The translations under genes and the position numbers were made by a program. Under the pieces are notes generated by a model that saw only the letters and a list, made by a program, of their open reading frames with translations, ran no database searches and was not told the origin of the DNA. A stretch of DNA of 64,000 nt from Heliopora coerulea (Eukaryota > Cnidaria > Anthozoa > Scleralcyonacea > Helioporidae): the NCBI GenBank assembly GCA_030142905.1, contig JASJOG010000020.1:2161001-2225000 (forward strand), given 5' to 3'. Positions 24,267 through 36,600 of the stretch are shown in pieces (within the stretch, counting starts at the first letter, position 1; every line of letters starts with the position of its first letter).

Positions 24267-24460
24267 GAGTAAGAAACAAACTCCGAAAAGCAACATCTTT
24301 AAGTAAAACCAAGACGTATATAAACGGTAATTTTTCGACCTTATTTCAATGGTTTGACAATGACTGAAATAAGGTCGAAATATTACGGTTTACATTCGTC
24401 TTGTTTTTACTTTAATCTTAAGTCTTCAAGATGATGCTTTTTGGAGTTTGTTTCTTACTC
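24267..24460. repeat. Fold-back element, intergenic
   Basis: The left end gagtaagaaacaaactccga is the inverse of the right end (tttggagtttgtttcttactc). Inner arms carry acgtatataaacggtaattt with inverse partners near 24385, around a centre at about 24350. The inner parts read tttcgaccttatttca and tgaaataaggtcgaaa. Same architecture as the TARS-intron elements. Confidence 0.75.
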
Positions 24461-26010
24461 TATTTCCTTGAATTGTCAGCTGGTAATGACTCTTGAAAGA
24501 ATTAGACAAGACATTGTGAAAAATGTGATGCTTTTGCTTGTCAAAAACTCTAGAGTAACGTTTCAATACTTCGCTGATTTTGTGCCGATGTTTTTGAGCT
24601 GGATTTTCCAAACCAAATTTTGTGAATCTTGTCATGAAAAACGGTAATGAAAGGTTGGGATTAATGTCGAGGTCCCCAAGGTTGCAAGACTTGAAATGTA
24701 GCGCCCAAATTTTGCTGACCTAAAGACTTAACCTTTTTATTTATTTGGCAGCGAAAGCCGGAAGAAAGAATAGAAGAGATTTTAGTTCTAATTTTAATGA
24801 ATTCTTCAACTTTACTTTGAATTTTACAAACAACTGGCAACCAGGTAACATCTCCAGACGGAAACCTTGAAATTCCTACATTTTTAAATTTTATATTCTG
24901 TGATCTCTGACTATATAAAAAACATACTTGTGAATTATAAAACAACGGTTTTTTTCTCAGTTCCTGTCAGGAATCAATTTTCATATTCTGAAATTTGGAT
25001 TTCGACGCACTGACAAAGTTCGTTAAGCTTGTAACATCTCGCTACTACATTTGGTTGCATGAAGTGAAGATTGGGAAAACCAGCTCTGGAATGTTGGGCC
25101 AACAAGGATTCAGGGAATACAAAGTTCTGTTGCGTCCTGGGCGCTCCAAACCATGTAATACAGACTAACTTACCTCTTGATAGTTCTTGAAGTGGAAAAT
25201 CAAAGTTAAGGTATTGCTAATCGAATCTAGAACTTAAAATCCTGAAACTTAGTTCCATTATGACTAATTCTGCTTTTTTCACTACCGTGCGACAAATATG
25301 AACGTATTTAAAGTTCCGATATTTTCAAAATCTTCAGCGAAGGAATCTGTGAAATACCTCGAAAAGAACTGTGGGACCCGGTTGCGCAATAAACGAGCGG
25401 TCTAATCCGGGATTGGTGAAAATTTGGACAGATTTCGATGATGCGGTTTTAAAAAGTTGAAATTTTTTACGACTGACAGAGAGGATTCAAAAAAGGCTTA
25501 ATGCGGTGAAATACGAACCAGAATGGTTAACGTAAATATACGTATAACTAAACAATTGATTAACTAGTAGTCCAGGATTCGCGCAAATCGTCAATTGAGC
25601 AACCGTTCCCAGAACTGTGAAAATATTTCGTGAGTTATGAAATAAAGATCTTTTGTCATAAGCGACTTGGAAAATGGAATGTTGGGAGAATTAAGTTTCC
25701 CGTCAATTGGTTTGCTAAACGCCAAACGAGAGGCTGACATTTCTAGGACCATCAGTAGAAGACTGTTCTCTTTAAATTAAAAGCGAAACTTAAACTGAGG
25801 TGATTGAATCATTGAGGTCACCAGGCTTACGCTGAAAAGTCAAAGTTTATTGCGGCAAATGGCTGTAAAGATTGGATTCTAAAACCAACCAGGTCGTTCG
25901 CGGGAGTTACAGGACGCGAAGCTTCATCTCCCTTAATCTTGAAAGTCCTAGAAACCTGTCTTTAGAAAAGTACTGATATTGAGAAAAATTTATGACTAGC
26001 TCAACGTAAG

Positions 26011-26095
26011 GGATTGATTCCAACCAGGAATCCAAGGTCACTGGCTTAAAAGATCAGTGCTCTCACTGACCAACAGAGACCGCATCTTCACGTAG
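26011..26095 (-). repeat. tRNA-derived sequence (SINE or tRNA pseudogene)
   Basis: On the minus strand the sequence shows an A-box-like ttggtcagtgagagca and an anticodon-arm-like ctgatcttttaagccag with a 7-base loop and TTT in the anticodon position. A B-box-like ggttggaatc then follows. Acceptor pairing is poor and the D arm is irregular. It is best read as a tRNA-derived SINE piece or pseudogene, not a functional tRNA. Confidence 0.4.
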
Positions 26096-27354
26096 ATAAG
26101 AGCCACGACGTACCCGTGCACCCGCAGCTCTTGTATATATGAAGCTTTTTCACAACTGTTCAATTTGAAATTTTGAACAGGAATTACGTTTAGAATCATT
26201 TTGGTACAGATGAGTGAAAGCTCTACGTGAAGTGATACGCAATCAGAAAACTTGACAATGTTCTAAACATTTTCGAATCCTCGGAGATGTTCTGGCATTC
26301 TCCCTAGCTTTGTACCAGATTGATTTTAAATAAACCTTGTTGGCTTAACTCACGATTCCAAAATAAAGCTGAGAAACTGTGCTCAAAACTAGTATATTTA
26401 AAAACTGTGCCGAAGGCATTTTCCAATCTATCGGAGCATTTCATGCATATTTTGTCAAACAATTCAGTTGACCCCCTCAAGTTCAGTTCCTTGACAAATC
26501 GCTATTTTATGTTCGATCCCGCAGATTCTGCGCATGATCGTTACCAAAATCCCCCGGCGAAACAGACCCTCGAGCTAACAGCCAAAATAAGCGAAACGCA
26601 CATAACATTTTTGGAAGTAACCGTGAGATTCCGGCAGTCGTGTCAGGGTTTGTAGCGTGATTTTTGAGTTGAATACGTGACAGGAATAGTGGTTAATTTG
26701 CGACGTTGAAGCCCAATTTTTTGCTCAATGATTAAAATAGCTCCACCCATAAAAAACGCCAGACTTTTGCAGCTTTTTGTAGCATCGAGGTTGTCGCCTA
26801 GGTGATGCAATAACTGAATCACGCTGTCGAAACCAATAAGTTGATACAACTGTTGGATCATACGTGTGCTGTGCAAAAGACCCACAGTCTTGCGTGTTCC
26901 ACGAGTGCACATCGTGACGAAGATCGTGACACACCCAAATCAAACCAATGGTTGAGCCCGCGATTTATCAGCAAGAGGAGCTTGAAGCTAGAGCATGGGA
27001 ATAAACAAACTGTCCAGGGAATTGACTTGGAGGATTTTGGAAAGCATTACTTTGGACATTTGAATGGTGCGTGAATTATCTAGTTTGCATTAAGGACTTA
27101 GTTGATAGTTGTTTCTCAATTTGCGTCGATAACTCTCAAAAATTCGAAGTTACAAATTTTGCTACCGAGAAACTCTCTTCGACCTCAGCTGTGGATTCAC
27201 ATTGTTTCCTTTTATAAACCAGATTTGGCCGTTAGCACGCCATGTTGTCCAGTGCAAGCAAGTCACTAAGTCAACCTGGGTCCAACGAAAACTCTTAAGG
27301 GCTACAACGTTGGCTCTGAGAAGATTCAAGTGCAAATCCGGCACAGGTGAAGAG

Positions 27355-27384
27355 ATGGCTTCTACGGACTCGCATCCACTGGAG
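27355..27384 (+). other. TARS1: Possible alternative first coding exon of TARS
   Basis: An ATG at 27355 in strong context (gaagagATGgct) opens MASTDSHPLE, then a splice donor at 27385 (ggag/gtaata). The exon ends in phase 0 with residues LE, exactly as the main first exon does, and can join exon 2 at 28483 to give a 686-aa product. The same frame is open upstream to 27133 without any ATG. From a TTG at 27202 it would add 51 residues rich in Arg and Lys with no Asp or Glu in the first 48. This resembles a mitochondrial presequence, but initiation there would have to be non-AUG. Confidence 0.5.
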
Positions 27385-27649
27385 GTAATATTTTAACTGC
27401 ATTCCAAATGGTCACTTTTTAAGAGAAACGAACTAAAGAGTAAAGAAAATCTAAGAACATTCGTGCTGTATGTTACTAACCGTGCCTTCGTAGTCACCTG
27501 TGGAGGTATTGCTAGCAGTCTCCTTCGCAATTCATGCGCACTAGTATTAAAGTAAGACCGGAACCGAAGATCGACACAATAAACCTTGATCTTTGAGCTG
27601 TGTCGAAGAATTTGGATCAAGTATCTGGCCGTTTAATTTGTTCTTAAAA

Positions 27650-30600
27650 ATGGAAAGCGTCAAGGGTCAAGTCGAGAACTTACACCTTTCTGGTAATCAG
27701 GATAAGGCGGGCAAGAAGTCAAAGCCCAGGGAAGACAATTCGGACTCGCAACTTGAAGTAGGTGGACACTTTTGTTTGCCTCAACGTCTACACTCACCGC
27801 CTATCAGCATTTTTGTCTCTCAAAACGGTGGATGAAAAGTCTCCAATATTAGCTAAGGGTCTCACATGGGTGACTGATTAAGGATCTAAATTATTTCAAG
27901 TTATTTCAGTGAATTGTGGTCTCCGGGTAACTGACACACATGAAAGAAGAGGAATCGTTGTTTGTTTTTCTTATAAATTTGTACTGTGAGTCCGCAAGGC
28001 ACTACGTGTACAATACGACTGGTATTTAATACATTTTTAAAATTGATTTTAGTTGTTTCTAGTGAACGACTCATTCGTTTGCTGAGAACATGTTTTTTTT
28101 AACAAGAAGTATAATTTTACATTCACATTTCATGCAAGACTGACTAACAGAGAAAGATCATGTTATTTTTAATACTTTCTGCCTGGCCAGGTTTTATCCT
28201 GTTTTACTCTAACACCTGAAGGTTTTTTTGAAGAAAGGCTACTGAATAGGAAAGAGTTATGCCTACATTAGTTAGCTTTCTGTTTTGACGGCTCTTTCCT
28301 TATCAGGAGAGCAACCTAGGCATAGACAGTGGGGGGTAATTGCCCCACCCATCAGTGGGACAATTTCTTTGATTTGAAATTTGAATTTACATGGTGTCTA
28401 CTACGTAAATTTGGACCCAATTGCTCACTTTCATGGCCTCTTATGTACAAACTGATTTGTTGTCTAAACTTATCCATTATAGCTAAATCCACTCCCAGAA
28501 TTTTTGGATGAACGTATCAAACTTTTTGATAAGTTGAAGGCAGAATATGATGCAGATGTTGCAGGTATTCTACATGTTTTGTTATGGTTTTGTACAGTAT
28601 ATGGACCATGTGATGTGTATTTCTTATGTACAATTATGCTGTGAACTAATGGCTTGGATGTAGGAACTGACCTTATACAGCAGATAATTCGTAGAAAGTG
28701 AATAAGGCTAAAAGAATGACTTGTTTACCTTGTAGTGCCATACAGTGAATACAATTTAAGGTTGATTCTTCTAAGCATGAACAGTGCTGTTCATGTCCTG
28801 AAACTTCAACATGTTCAGCTAGTACTTAGACTCTACCCAGTCAGTTAAGCCATTCCAGCTAAGATGCACTGGTCCCGATCATAGTAATAAATAGAGACAA
28901 TATACAGTTATAATTAATATATTAACTGATTTCATGTGAAAATGTAAAAGTCTATTTCTACCATTTATAAAATGAGATGTATTTTTCAAAAAATCTAGCA
29001 AAGGCTGCAGAGAATAAACCCATAAAAATTACCTTGCTTGATGGTAAAGCTGTTGATGGAGTTGCTTGGAAGACAACACCATATGATGTGGCTGCTTCAA
29101 TAAGGTTGGTAAGTCTCTTCAGACTGACAGATTCATGATCCAATATGTTAATCCCATGCACACCTCCAATTTTTTTTCCTTATGGGAGGGGTTTTAAAAC
29201 TCTAAATACCTTTATTGGCCCATGAATCCTTTATGTGGCTTCCATGCAACAATGGTGTTAATTTCCCTTAGTGAAGCTTAGTCTTATATATTCACATTAT
29301 AGGCTTACCACTTGCTTCCTTCTCATAATGTTGGGTAAGAGTTTCTGGGCATGCTCAGGGTTTAATGGGCCCATCATAATTGGGGAGACCTGCAGTGGTG
29401 TTCCAAGCCTTATATATCTTACTTACTTGGCTGAAGCTTAATAAATCAAATCAATATTTGTTGTCCCAAAACTTCATCCTTAAGCTGTCATTGTTAATAG
29501 TAATGATAATGATAATGTTAATAATAATAATGTTAATTATAATAATAATAATAATAATAATGTTAATTATAATAATAATAATAATAATAATAATAGTAAT
29601 GATGATAAAAGTAATGACAATAATGTCACGAAGTAACCAATAGCTTCAATTTTCAATATGTATTTACTATTATACCAGCAAACCTCTCCTAATTTAGGTC
29701 ATTCAGTAGAATTTCTTGTGGCAAATGTGACCCTGATTTGGCAAGCAGTTTATTAGCAAACTTGCCTCATTTTATAGTGTTACTTTCAATAACATGGTCA
29801 TGTTTTTTTTCCTTCATTTAGTCAAGGGTTGGCTGACAACACTGTAGTGGCAAAGGTATCTTATAAACTAAATCTGTTCAGTTATGTTTTAGACAGCACT
29901 GGGTAGGTTAGGTTTATAGTTACCAGTTGTTGGGAAGTAGATGATAAAAACTGTGAACATGAATAGCTTAAGTTAGACCATAAGATGTCATCGTACTGAT
30001 ATAATTTTCTTCTAAAAACCCATGACTTGAAGCAAGCTGAAAGCACTTACATATATTGCTTAGTACAGTTTCACAGGTTTTAGTACAAAATTTCTCAGAA
30101 TATAATTATCTTACATTTTCATTACTATTCTGTCCTTACAATTTTGGCTCACTTCTTAAATTGACTTTCAATTTCTAGGTTGATGGTACCGTGTTTGACT
30201 TGGACAGACCATTGGAAGGAGATTGTGAACTGCAGTTTTTAAAGTTTGATGATAAAGAAGGTCTGGGTTAATGTAAATATAGTATACCTAAACTCATTTT
30301 ATTGAAAACTTCTGCATCTAGAAATTGGTTACCATAAAGGTTAACCCCCAAATGTACACCTTAGCCACACATAATGAATGACCAAGTACTCCCAAAAACT
30401 ATAACTGGCCAGCAGTTGAAAGAATTAACCATTCAAACAAAAATTATAAATTTAATATTAAAGTAAAAGGCAAGAATACACAAAGCAATAGTAGTTTTCA
30501 TGTGGCATGCTGTGGGTAATAGTGAATATCAAGTGCAATAATGAATATCACATGCACTTTCATTTAAACAGTTTTATGTGACCAGCAACATTATTCTGAA

Positions 30601-33600
30601 AGTGTTCTAACTAGTCTTGGAGTATTAGCAGTAGTTCATAACCACTTCCAAAAGTTTGTTACTGAAGACTTTTTGTTTATTATGTTATCGGTAATCCAAC
30701 ATACTGTATGACCAATCTTATAGAAAAGTAGAGGGGACAAGCATGCTTTAGGACCCACACAAAAATGTTAGACCCAACTCCCCAGTCACCAATGTTTGAT
30801 GCACTTGTTTTGCAGACAGGAGGAGCCATTCCTGTAACTGATACTTCTGCTAATATTAACACCCCTCTTTACCTTGAATGTTTGAGGTTTCTATAGTCTT
30901 CAGTGTGAAGAGTTTCAATAGCAAGACATTTAGGTGGTAGCTCCTTCCATCATCAAGTGTGGAAGCATAAAAATGGAAGAAGCTATTCTGATATGTCATG
31001 CCATCAAAACTTCTCTGGTTCAAGACTAGAGAAATTTCAGACATTGACTGGAAACTCTGAAAAGACAAAATGAAATCCTGTTTTTCATGAAACCCCTTTC
31101 TGCTGTTTTGGAGAGAACTCTAAAGCTGCAGATTGTGGCAGTCACTCATTATCTTATCTATTCCATTTGTTTTCCACTCACCAAAGGTCAGCAAGTGTTT
31201 TGGCACTCCAGTGCTCACATCATGGGTGAGGCTATGGAGAGGCACTATGGGGGAATGCTTTGCTATGGACCTCCTATAGAGGAAGGGTTTTATTATGATA
31301 TGTTTCTAAAAGATAGGTATAGTAAAAAATATTTTATTCATATTTTGATGGATCTTAGTGACAAAAAATTGAAACGGGAAGGTTTTGTAGTGGCAGTTTC
31401 CGTGCATTTTCCCATGGTGTTTTGCAGTCAGCTAGCCAAAGCAGATAACCACGGTGGGTCTAGGAGGCCGGCTTGAATTATTTATACTTTTTCTTTAATT
31501 TGTTATATATGCAAAATAACGTGTGCTAATTGGTTGCTAGTCGTGCAATACGTTTTCCGTAGAGACTGGCAGGTTTTGGCGGGAAAATTTCTTAGTTGAT
31601 TTGAAGACGAATAAACGAAATTCAGGTACATTTTACTAAAGGTTAATGACAACAAACTGCTAATGACATAGTTAAACCTTTTTATCAAATATTATAAGTG
31701 GAAAACCAGGTGGATAGATACAAAAAAAAACAAAACACGAAGTCATAGGTAAAACCAAGCAAGTACTGCAAATCTAAACAGCAACCACGCAAAGCAGAAA
31801 GAGAAAGGATAGATGGATGAGAAACCTAACATTTTTATTTTATTTTATTTTATCCTATCCTATCCTATTTTATTTTATATTATTTTATTTTATTTTAATT
31901 CCTAAATTGTTTCCCATGTCATCACATATTTTCAATATTTTCAATTGTGTGGAATTTTCGTAAAAACAGATAACTTATCCGTTGGACAGATTCTTAGAAA
32001 TGAACAGCACTATTCATTCATCCAACTGCCAGAATTACTTTTTATTCCCTGAATATACTGAAGCAGAGTTGAGGTTGTATTTATAACTATGTATGGAAAA
32101 CAAAACTTATTTGTTTTTATTGGTATGGAGATGTGATGTGATGCTATAGTGTCCATTGCTGCAGTAGGTTTCTGAAAGGTTCTTGTTGTTAATATTACTA
32201 CTATTTGTATCATTAGGCAAGTGTCCAGTAACGATTTTTCAAATTTGGAAAAGATTATGAAGGGCATCGTAAAAGAAAAGCAAGGATTTGTGCGACTTGA
32301 GATGAAAACTGAAGACCTTTGTGAAATGTTCAAGGTAAATGGAATATGAACAAAGTTATACTTACCAGCCCTTTAAAGTCTAGGCTGACTACAAATTCTC
32401 AGCATGAGCGGTCATATCGTCCAACATTCACTGTGAAACTATGAAAAGGCAGTTTCAGGGTTTCTTAGAATACGGCTTTCATTTGTTTAGTACAATCCAT
32501 TCAAACTTCGAATTATCAAGGAGAGAATAAAAACCCCGACAACTACAGTATACAGGTATTGTATCAGCATTTGTTACCGTAAATTATCTGGAAAAAATTC
32601 AAAACCTAGCTAATATAGCAGCTTTCTGCAGTTAGGAGGGGCAGGCTGAAGGGACGTAACCCTGACTGATTGGTAGATTCTGAATCAATTTACACTAAAC
32701 CAAAAATTCACTCTTTTTTTTTATTATTATTATTAATACTATTGGTCCCACGCTGCATGTACTCGAAAATGTTGGTCAAAGACTCGTAGACACTGGGAGG
32801 TGCGGAAAAATTCTTAGTCTTACACTGTTAACTTTTCTCCAGAGGGCTCTATAGCCACTTCCAGTCGGAGGTAGGACTCTATTATTTCAAGGAAGACTGC
32901 AATCCCCCATGTGGACATCCTCTCTTCATATTTGAGCGAATCAACTTGACCATATTTCTGAAAAGTGGAGAGTCCGGACCCCTATTTCTCCCGTCGCCTC
33001 CCCATTGAGGGTCACATTGTGGATCTCTGGTTTTTAACATTTCCGTGATTCAGCTATTTAATACATTTTTCTGTTCAGGTGTGGTCCACTGATTGATTTA
33101 TGTCGTGGGCCCCACGTTCGGCATACTGGAAAGTGCAAGTCAATTGCTCTCACAAAGGTATTTTAATGGTTCTTGGATTATAGTTGTAGCGGAGACTGTG
33201 GTTGTGTTACTTAGTAATCTTAATTTCTTTTAGAACTCCGCCACCTACTGGGAAGGCAATTGTGAGGCAGAATCTCTGCAGAGGATTTACGGCATTTCTT
33301 TCCCTCAAGACAAACAAGTGAGTTACTTTGCGCATAACAAGCGTTTTTCTCTTAAGGCTAAGAAGAGGGTACTTCAACAGGAAAAAGAGAAGGAACAACA
33401 CATCTTGTGGCCGCGGAGGAGTAACGGCGTTAGCAAGCTAGAGGAGTTTGATATAAAAATAAGACACTGCGTAGACAGTGTTGTATAAAGTAAAAAGTTC
33501 AAAGGTTGGTAACTACCGTGACTGATCGCGAAGAATTCCTACGTTTTGAGCAAAGACCCTTCGTCAGAGAAAGAAACGTGTTCCCAATAAGAGTTTAGGT

Positions 33601-36600
33601 TACTTATGCTCACCAAAATAATTTTTAAATTTGGGCTTGTCGAAATGCAGTTTCCTCTATTTTACTGGACCAATTTTCTCACAGTTTTTAACCAATTTCA
33701 TAAAAGTGGCTCGGGAGAAAGAACAAAACTGAATGTAATTGAAAATGGTGATACTGAGGCTGTAATGATGTATTGTGGTATTCATGCAATTGGTCCGTTA
33801 AAATTAGTATAAGGATGCAAGTGAAAGTTTCTTATTTACGTACCACAGATGAAAGAATGGAAGAAATTTCAAGAGGAGGCTGCCAAACGGGATCATCGTA
33901 AAATTGGAAAGGTGAGAAACAGTTTTACAAACCGTACTGAGTAGGACGAAGAAACTCTTCTAGAGTTTTAAGGTTCGACGGAGGGAAATTTCAAAAAGCC
34001 TCGGTAGGTCGAAGGGCATGATCCCTTGGAAATGTTTTAGATAAGAGCTCTAAAATGACCTATCTCTACAACTGGAAACAAAATTATTTTTTTCTGGGGG
34101 GTTGCGACCGATCGTCGGGGTTCGGGTGCATGACCCCCCAGGAAATTTTGAAATGTATAATTTAGTTGATTTTCATTTTCAAACTGCACAGCTGTTGAAT
34201 GGCAGCACGATCTCCACAATTATTTTTTAAATAATTCCCTTTCTTTTAAACCGTCGGTTCCCAGTTGTGGACCTCCTCTGCCCGTGGGGGTCGTAACGCT
34301 CCCGTTGTGACCCCTTCCCCCGGCCTGCTCTTTTTCTAGGAATGGTTTAGACGTAAAATGGGTGATAATTTATTATGTTAAAAGGAAAAGGAACATTAGA
34401 ATGAAAAATGTCGGGGCGATGGTAAATAAACTTTTTGTCACTTTTTCTTCCTATTTTTAGGAACAAGAATTATTTTTCTTCCACGAACTTAGTCCTGGCA
34501 GTTGCTTTTTCCTGCCAAATGGTGCTCACATCTACAATACATTAATTAATTTTATCAAGGTAATGTCCTGGTTGCCTGTGTTGTGGCAAAGATTGATGTG
34601 CGTCGATAGATAATTTAGAGAACATTTCAACATTGAAAACAAACTTGATATTCGAACAGAGCTTTATTCAAATAGAGTAAACTTCAGGACGTTTTCCACC
34701 TGGTTCACTAATTTCGGTCCTTACAAATTACATAATTAACTCCACCGGTGCAGAAAACTTCAGAGAAGCGGTGCTAAGTCACTTTAAGAATTAATTTTAA
34801 TTTCTTTTTTAATAATTTTATTTAATGCAGATTTTTAACCAGCTGGTGATTAGTACTTATTTAAAAATTTTTAATATTATTCATAGATGTTTAACTAGAT
34901 TTGTAAATTAGTGCAATCAAATTCCATGTGATATTTTATGGCTTTATGGAAAATAAAGGAAGATGGAGAATTTTTTTTAAACAAATATTTTTTATTCTCA
35001 TTTGTTTAGGAGGAATATTGGAAACGTGGTTTTAAGGAAGTTGTTACTCCTAATATATACAGCACCAAACTGTGGAAGACGTCAGGTCATTGGGAACATT
35101 ACGCGGTAACGAGTTGATACATATTTGTGCAGTAAAGAGCGAGAACAACACAGAAAATTATATCCATGATGCTCTATTATGATAAGTTTGCTTCAGCGAG
35201 CTCGTGATACAGGTTATCCTTACCAAACGCATTTAAATAACAGAACACCCCCAGGCCAGATATAACGAAGAGTCCATGTCACCAATTTGGCGGCAAACCT
35301 TCGAGTAATGTTTGGCAAAGCCGAAACGTTGGGTGGATTGGTGATTTGTATAAGCTGTGATTTCGTTCCCTGAGAGGAATTGTGATCCGGTGCATGAACA
35401 AGTGTTGGTAGTTATGCGAAGCCTGAGTTGTGCCAGATTTTATTGGCTTCCAGTGCATTCTAAACTTAGATATTTTTTTACAGGAAAACTTGTTTGCGTT
35501 CGACGTCGAGAAAGAAACGTTCGCTTTGAAACCGATGAATTGCCCTGGACATTGGTAAGTGAAAAGTGGATTGCTGAAAATGAAAGAGTATTAAGGAAGG
35601 GAGGAAAAGGCCATATAAGGGTCGCAATGAATGGACGGAGAGTGAGCTAGAAAACAAAATGAAGGAAGGAAGGAGAGAGAAAAAGGAATCGGAATGAAAC
35701 AAGGAAACGGAAAGACAAAATAAGGAATAAGGAGAGAGAGTAGGAGGAAGAAATTCGTAGGAGCGGTAACCAGACCGTAAAAATGAACCAAAAATGCGAC
35801 GTTTAAATGATTGCAAAGAATTGAAAAGAGAAAGTGAGATGATGACGATGATGATGATGATGACGATAGTGATGATGATGATGACGATAGTGATGATGAT
35901 GACGACGATCGTGATGATGATGACGACGATCGTGATGATGATGACGATGGTGATGATGATGACGATAGTGATGATGATGACGATGACGATGACGATGGTG
36001 ATGATGATAATAATGACGATGATAATGATGACGATGATAATGATGACGATGACGATGGTGATGATGATAATATTAATGATAATATTAATAATAATAATAA
36101 CGTCTGAACCTTTCTTTGATGAACTTTTTCTGAATTATTTCCTCGCTAAGTCTTATGTTCGATCACCGACCTCGTTCTTGGCGTGAGCTTCCCCTCCGAA
36201 TGGCTGATTTTGGTGTTCTCCACCGTAATGAGCTGTCAGGGACATTAACTGGGCTTACCAGAGTGAGACGATTTCAGCAAGATGATGCACATATCTTTTG
36301 CGCCATGGAGCAGGTAAATGAGTTGAGGGGAGGAAGAAAGGGAAGGTGAATAGTGAGAAAAAAGAATGTAGAGGTTAAGGAATAAGAAAAGTGGAAGTGG
36401 ACGGAAAAAATGGGAGACAGAAATATAGGATGGGAGAGAAAAGGAATCCGGCGGACGGGCGGGTAGGGAGGAAGGGAAGGAAAGGGATGAGAAGGAAAGG
36501 GGTGGTGGAGGTGGAGGCAAGGTGAGGTGAGGTAAAGTAAGTTGAGGTGACGTAAGGTGAGGTGGAGGCAAGGTGAGGTGGAGGCAAGGCATGGTGAGGT

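Larger units (their letters stand above)
23073..27132. other. Intergenic region between the RPRD2-like gene and TARS
   Basis: No protein-coding exon was recognised. It contains a fold-back element at 24267-24460 and a tRNA-like sequence on the minus strand at 26011-26095. The remainder is AT-rich with scattered short open frames lacking recognisable motifs. Confidence 0.5.

Noticed and set aside
26011..26095. Functional tRNA-Lys gene
   Set aside because: The acceptor stem does not pair and the D arm is irregular.
26841..27074. 77-codon frame ending DFGKHYFGHLNG with a donor-like gtgcgt
   Set aside because: No family was recognised and no acceptor or partner exon fits; the frame is probably chance.
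35794..36186. Met-rich 130-codon frame
   Set aside because: It is the GAT trinucleotide array read in one frame.
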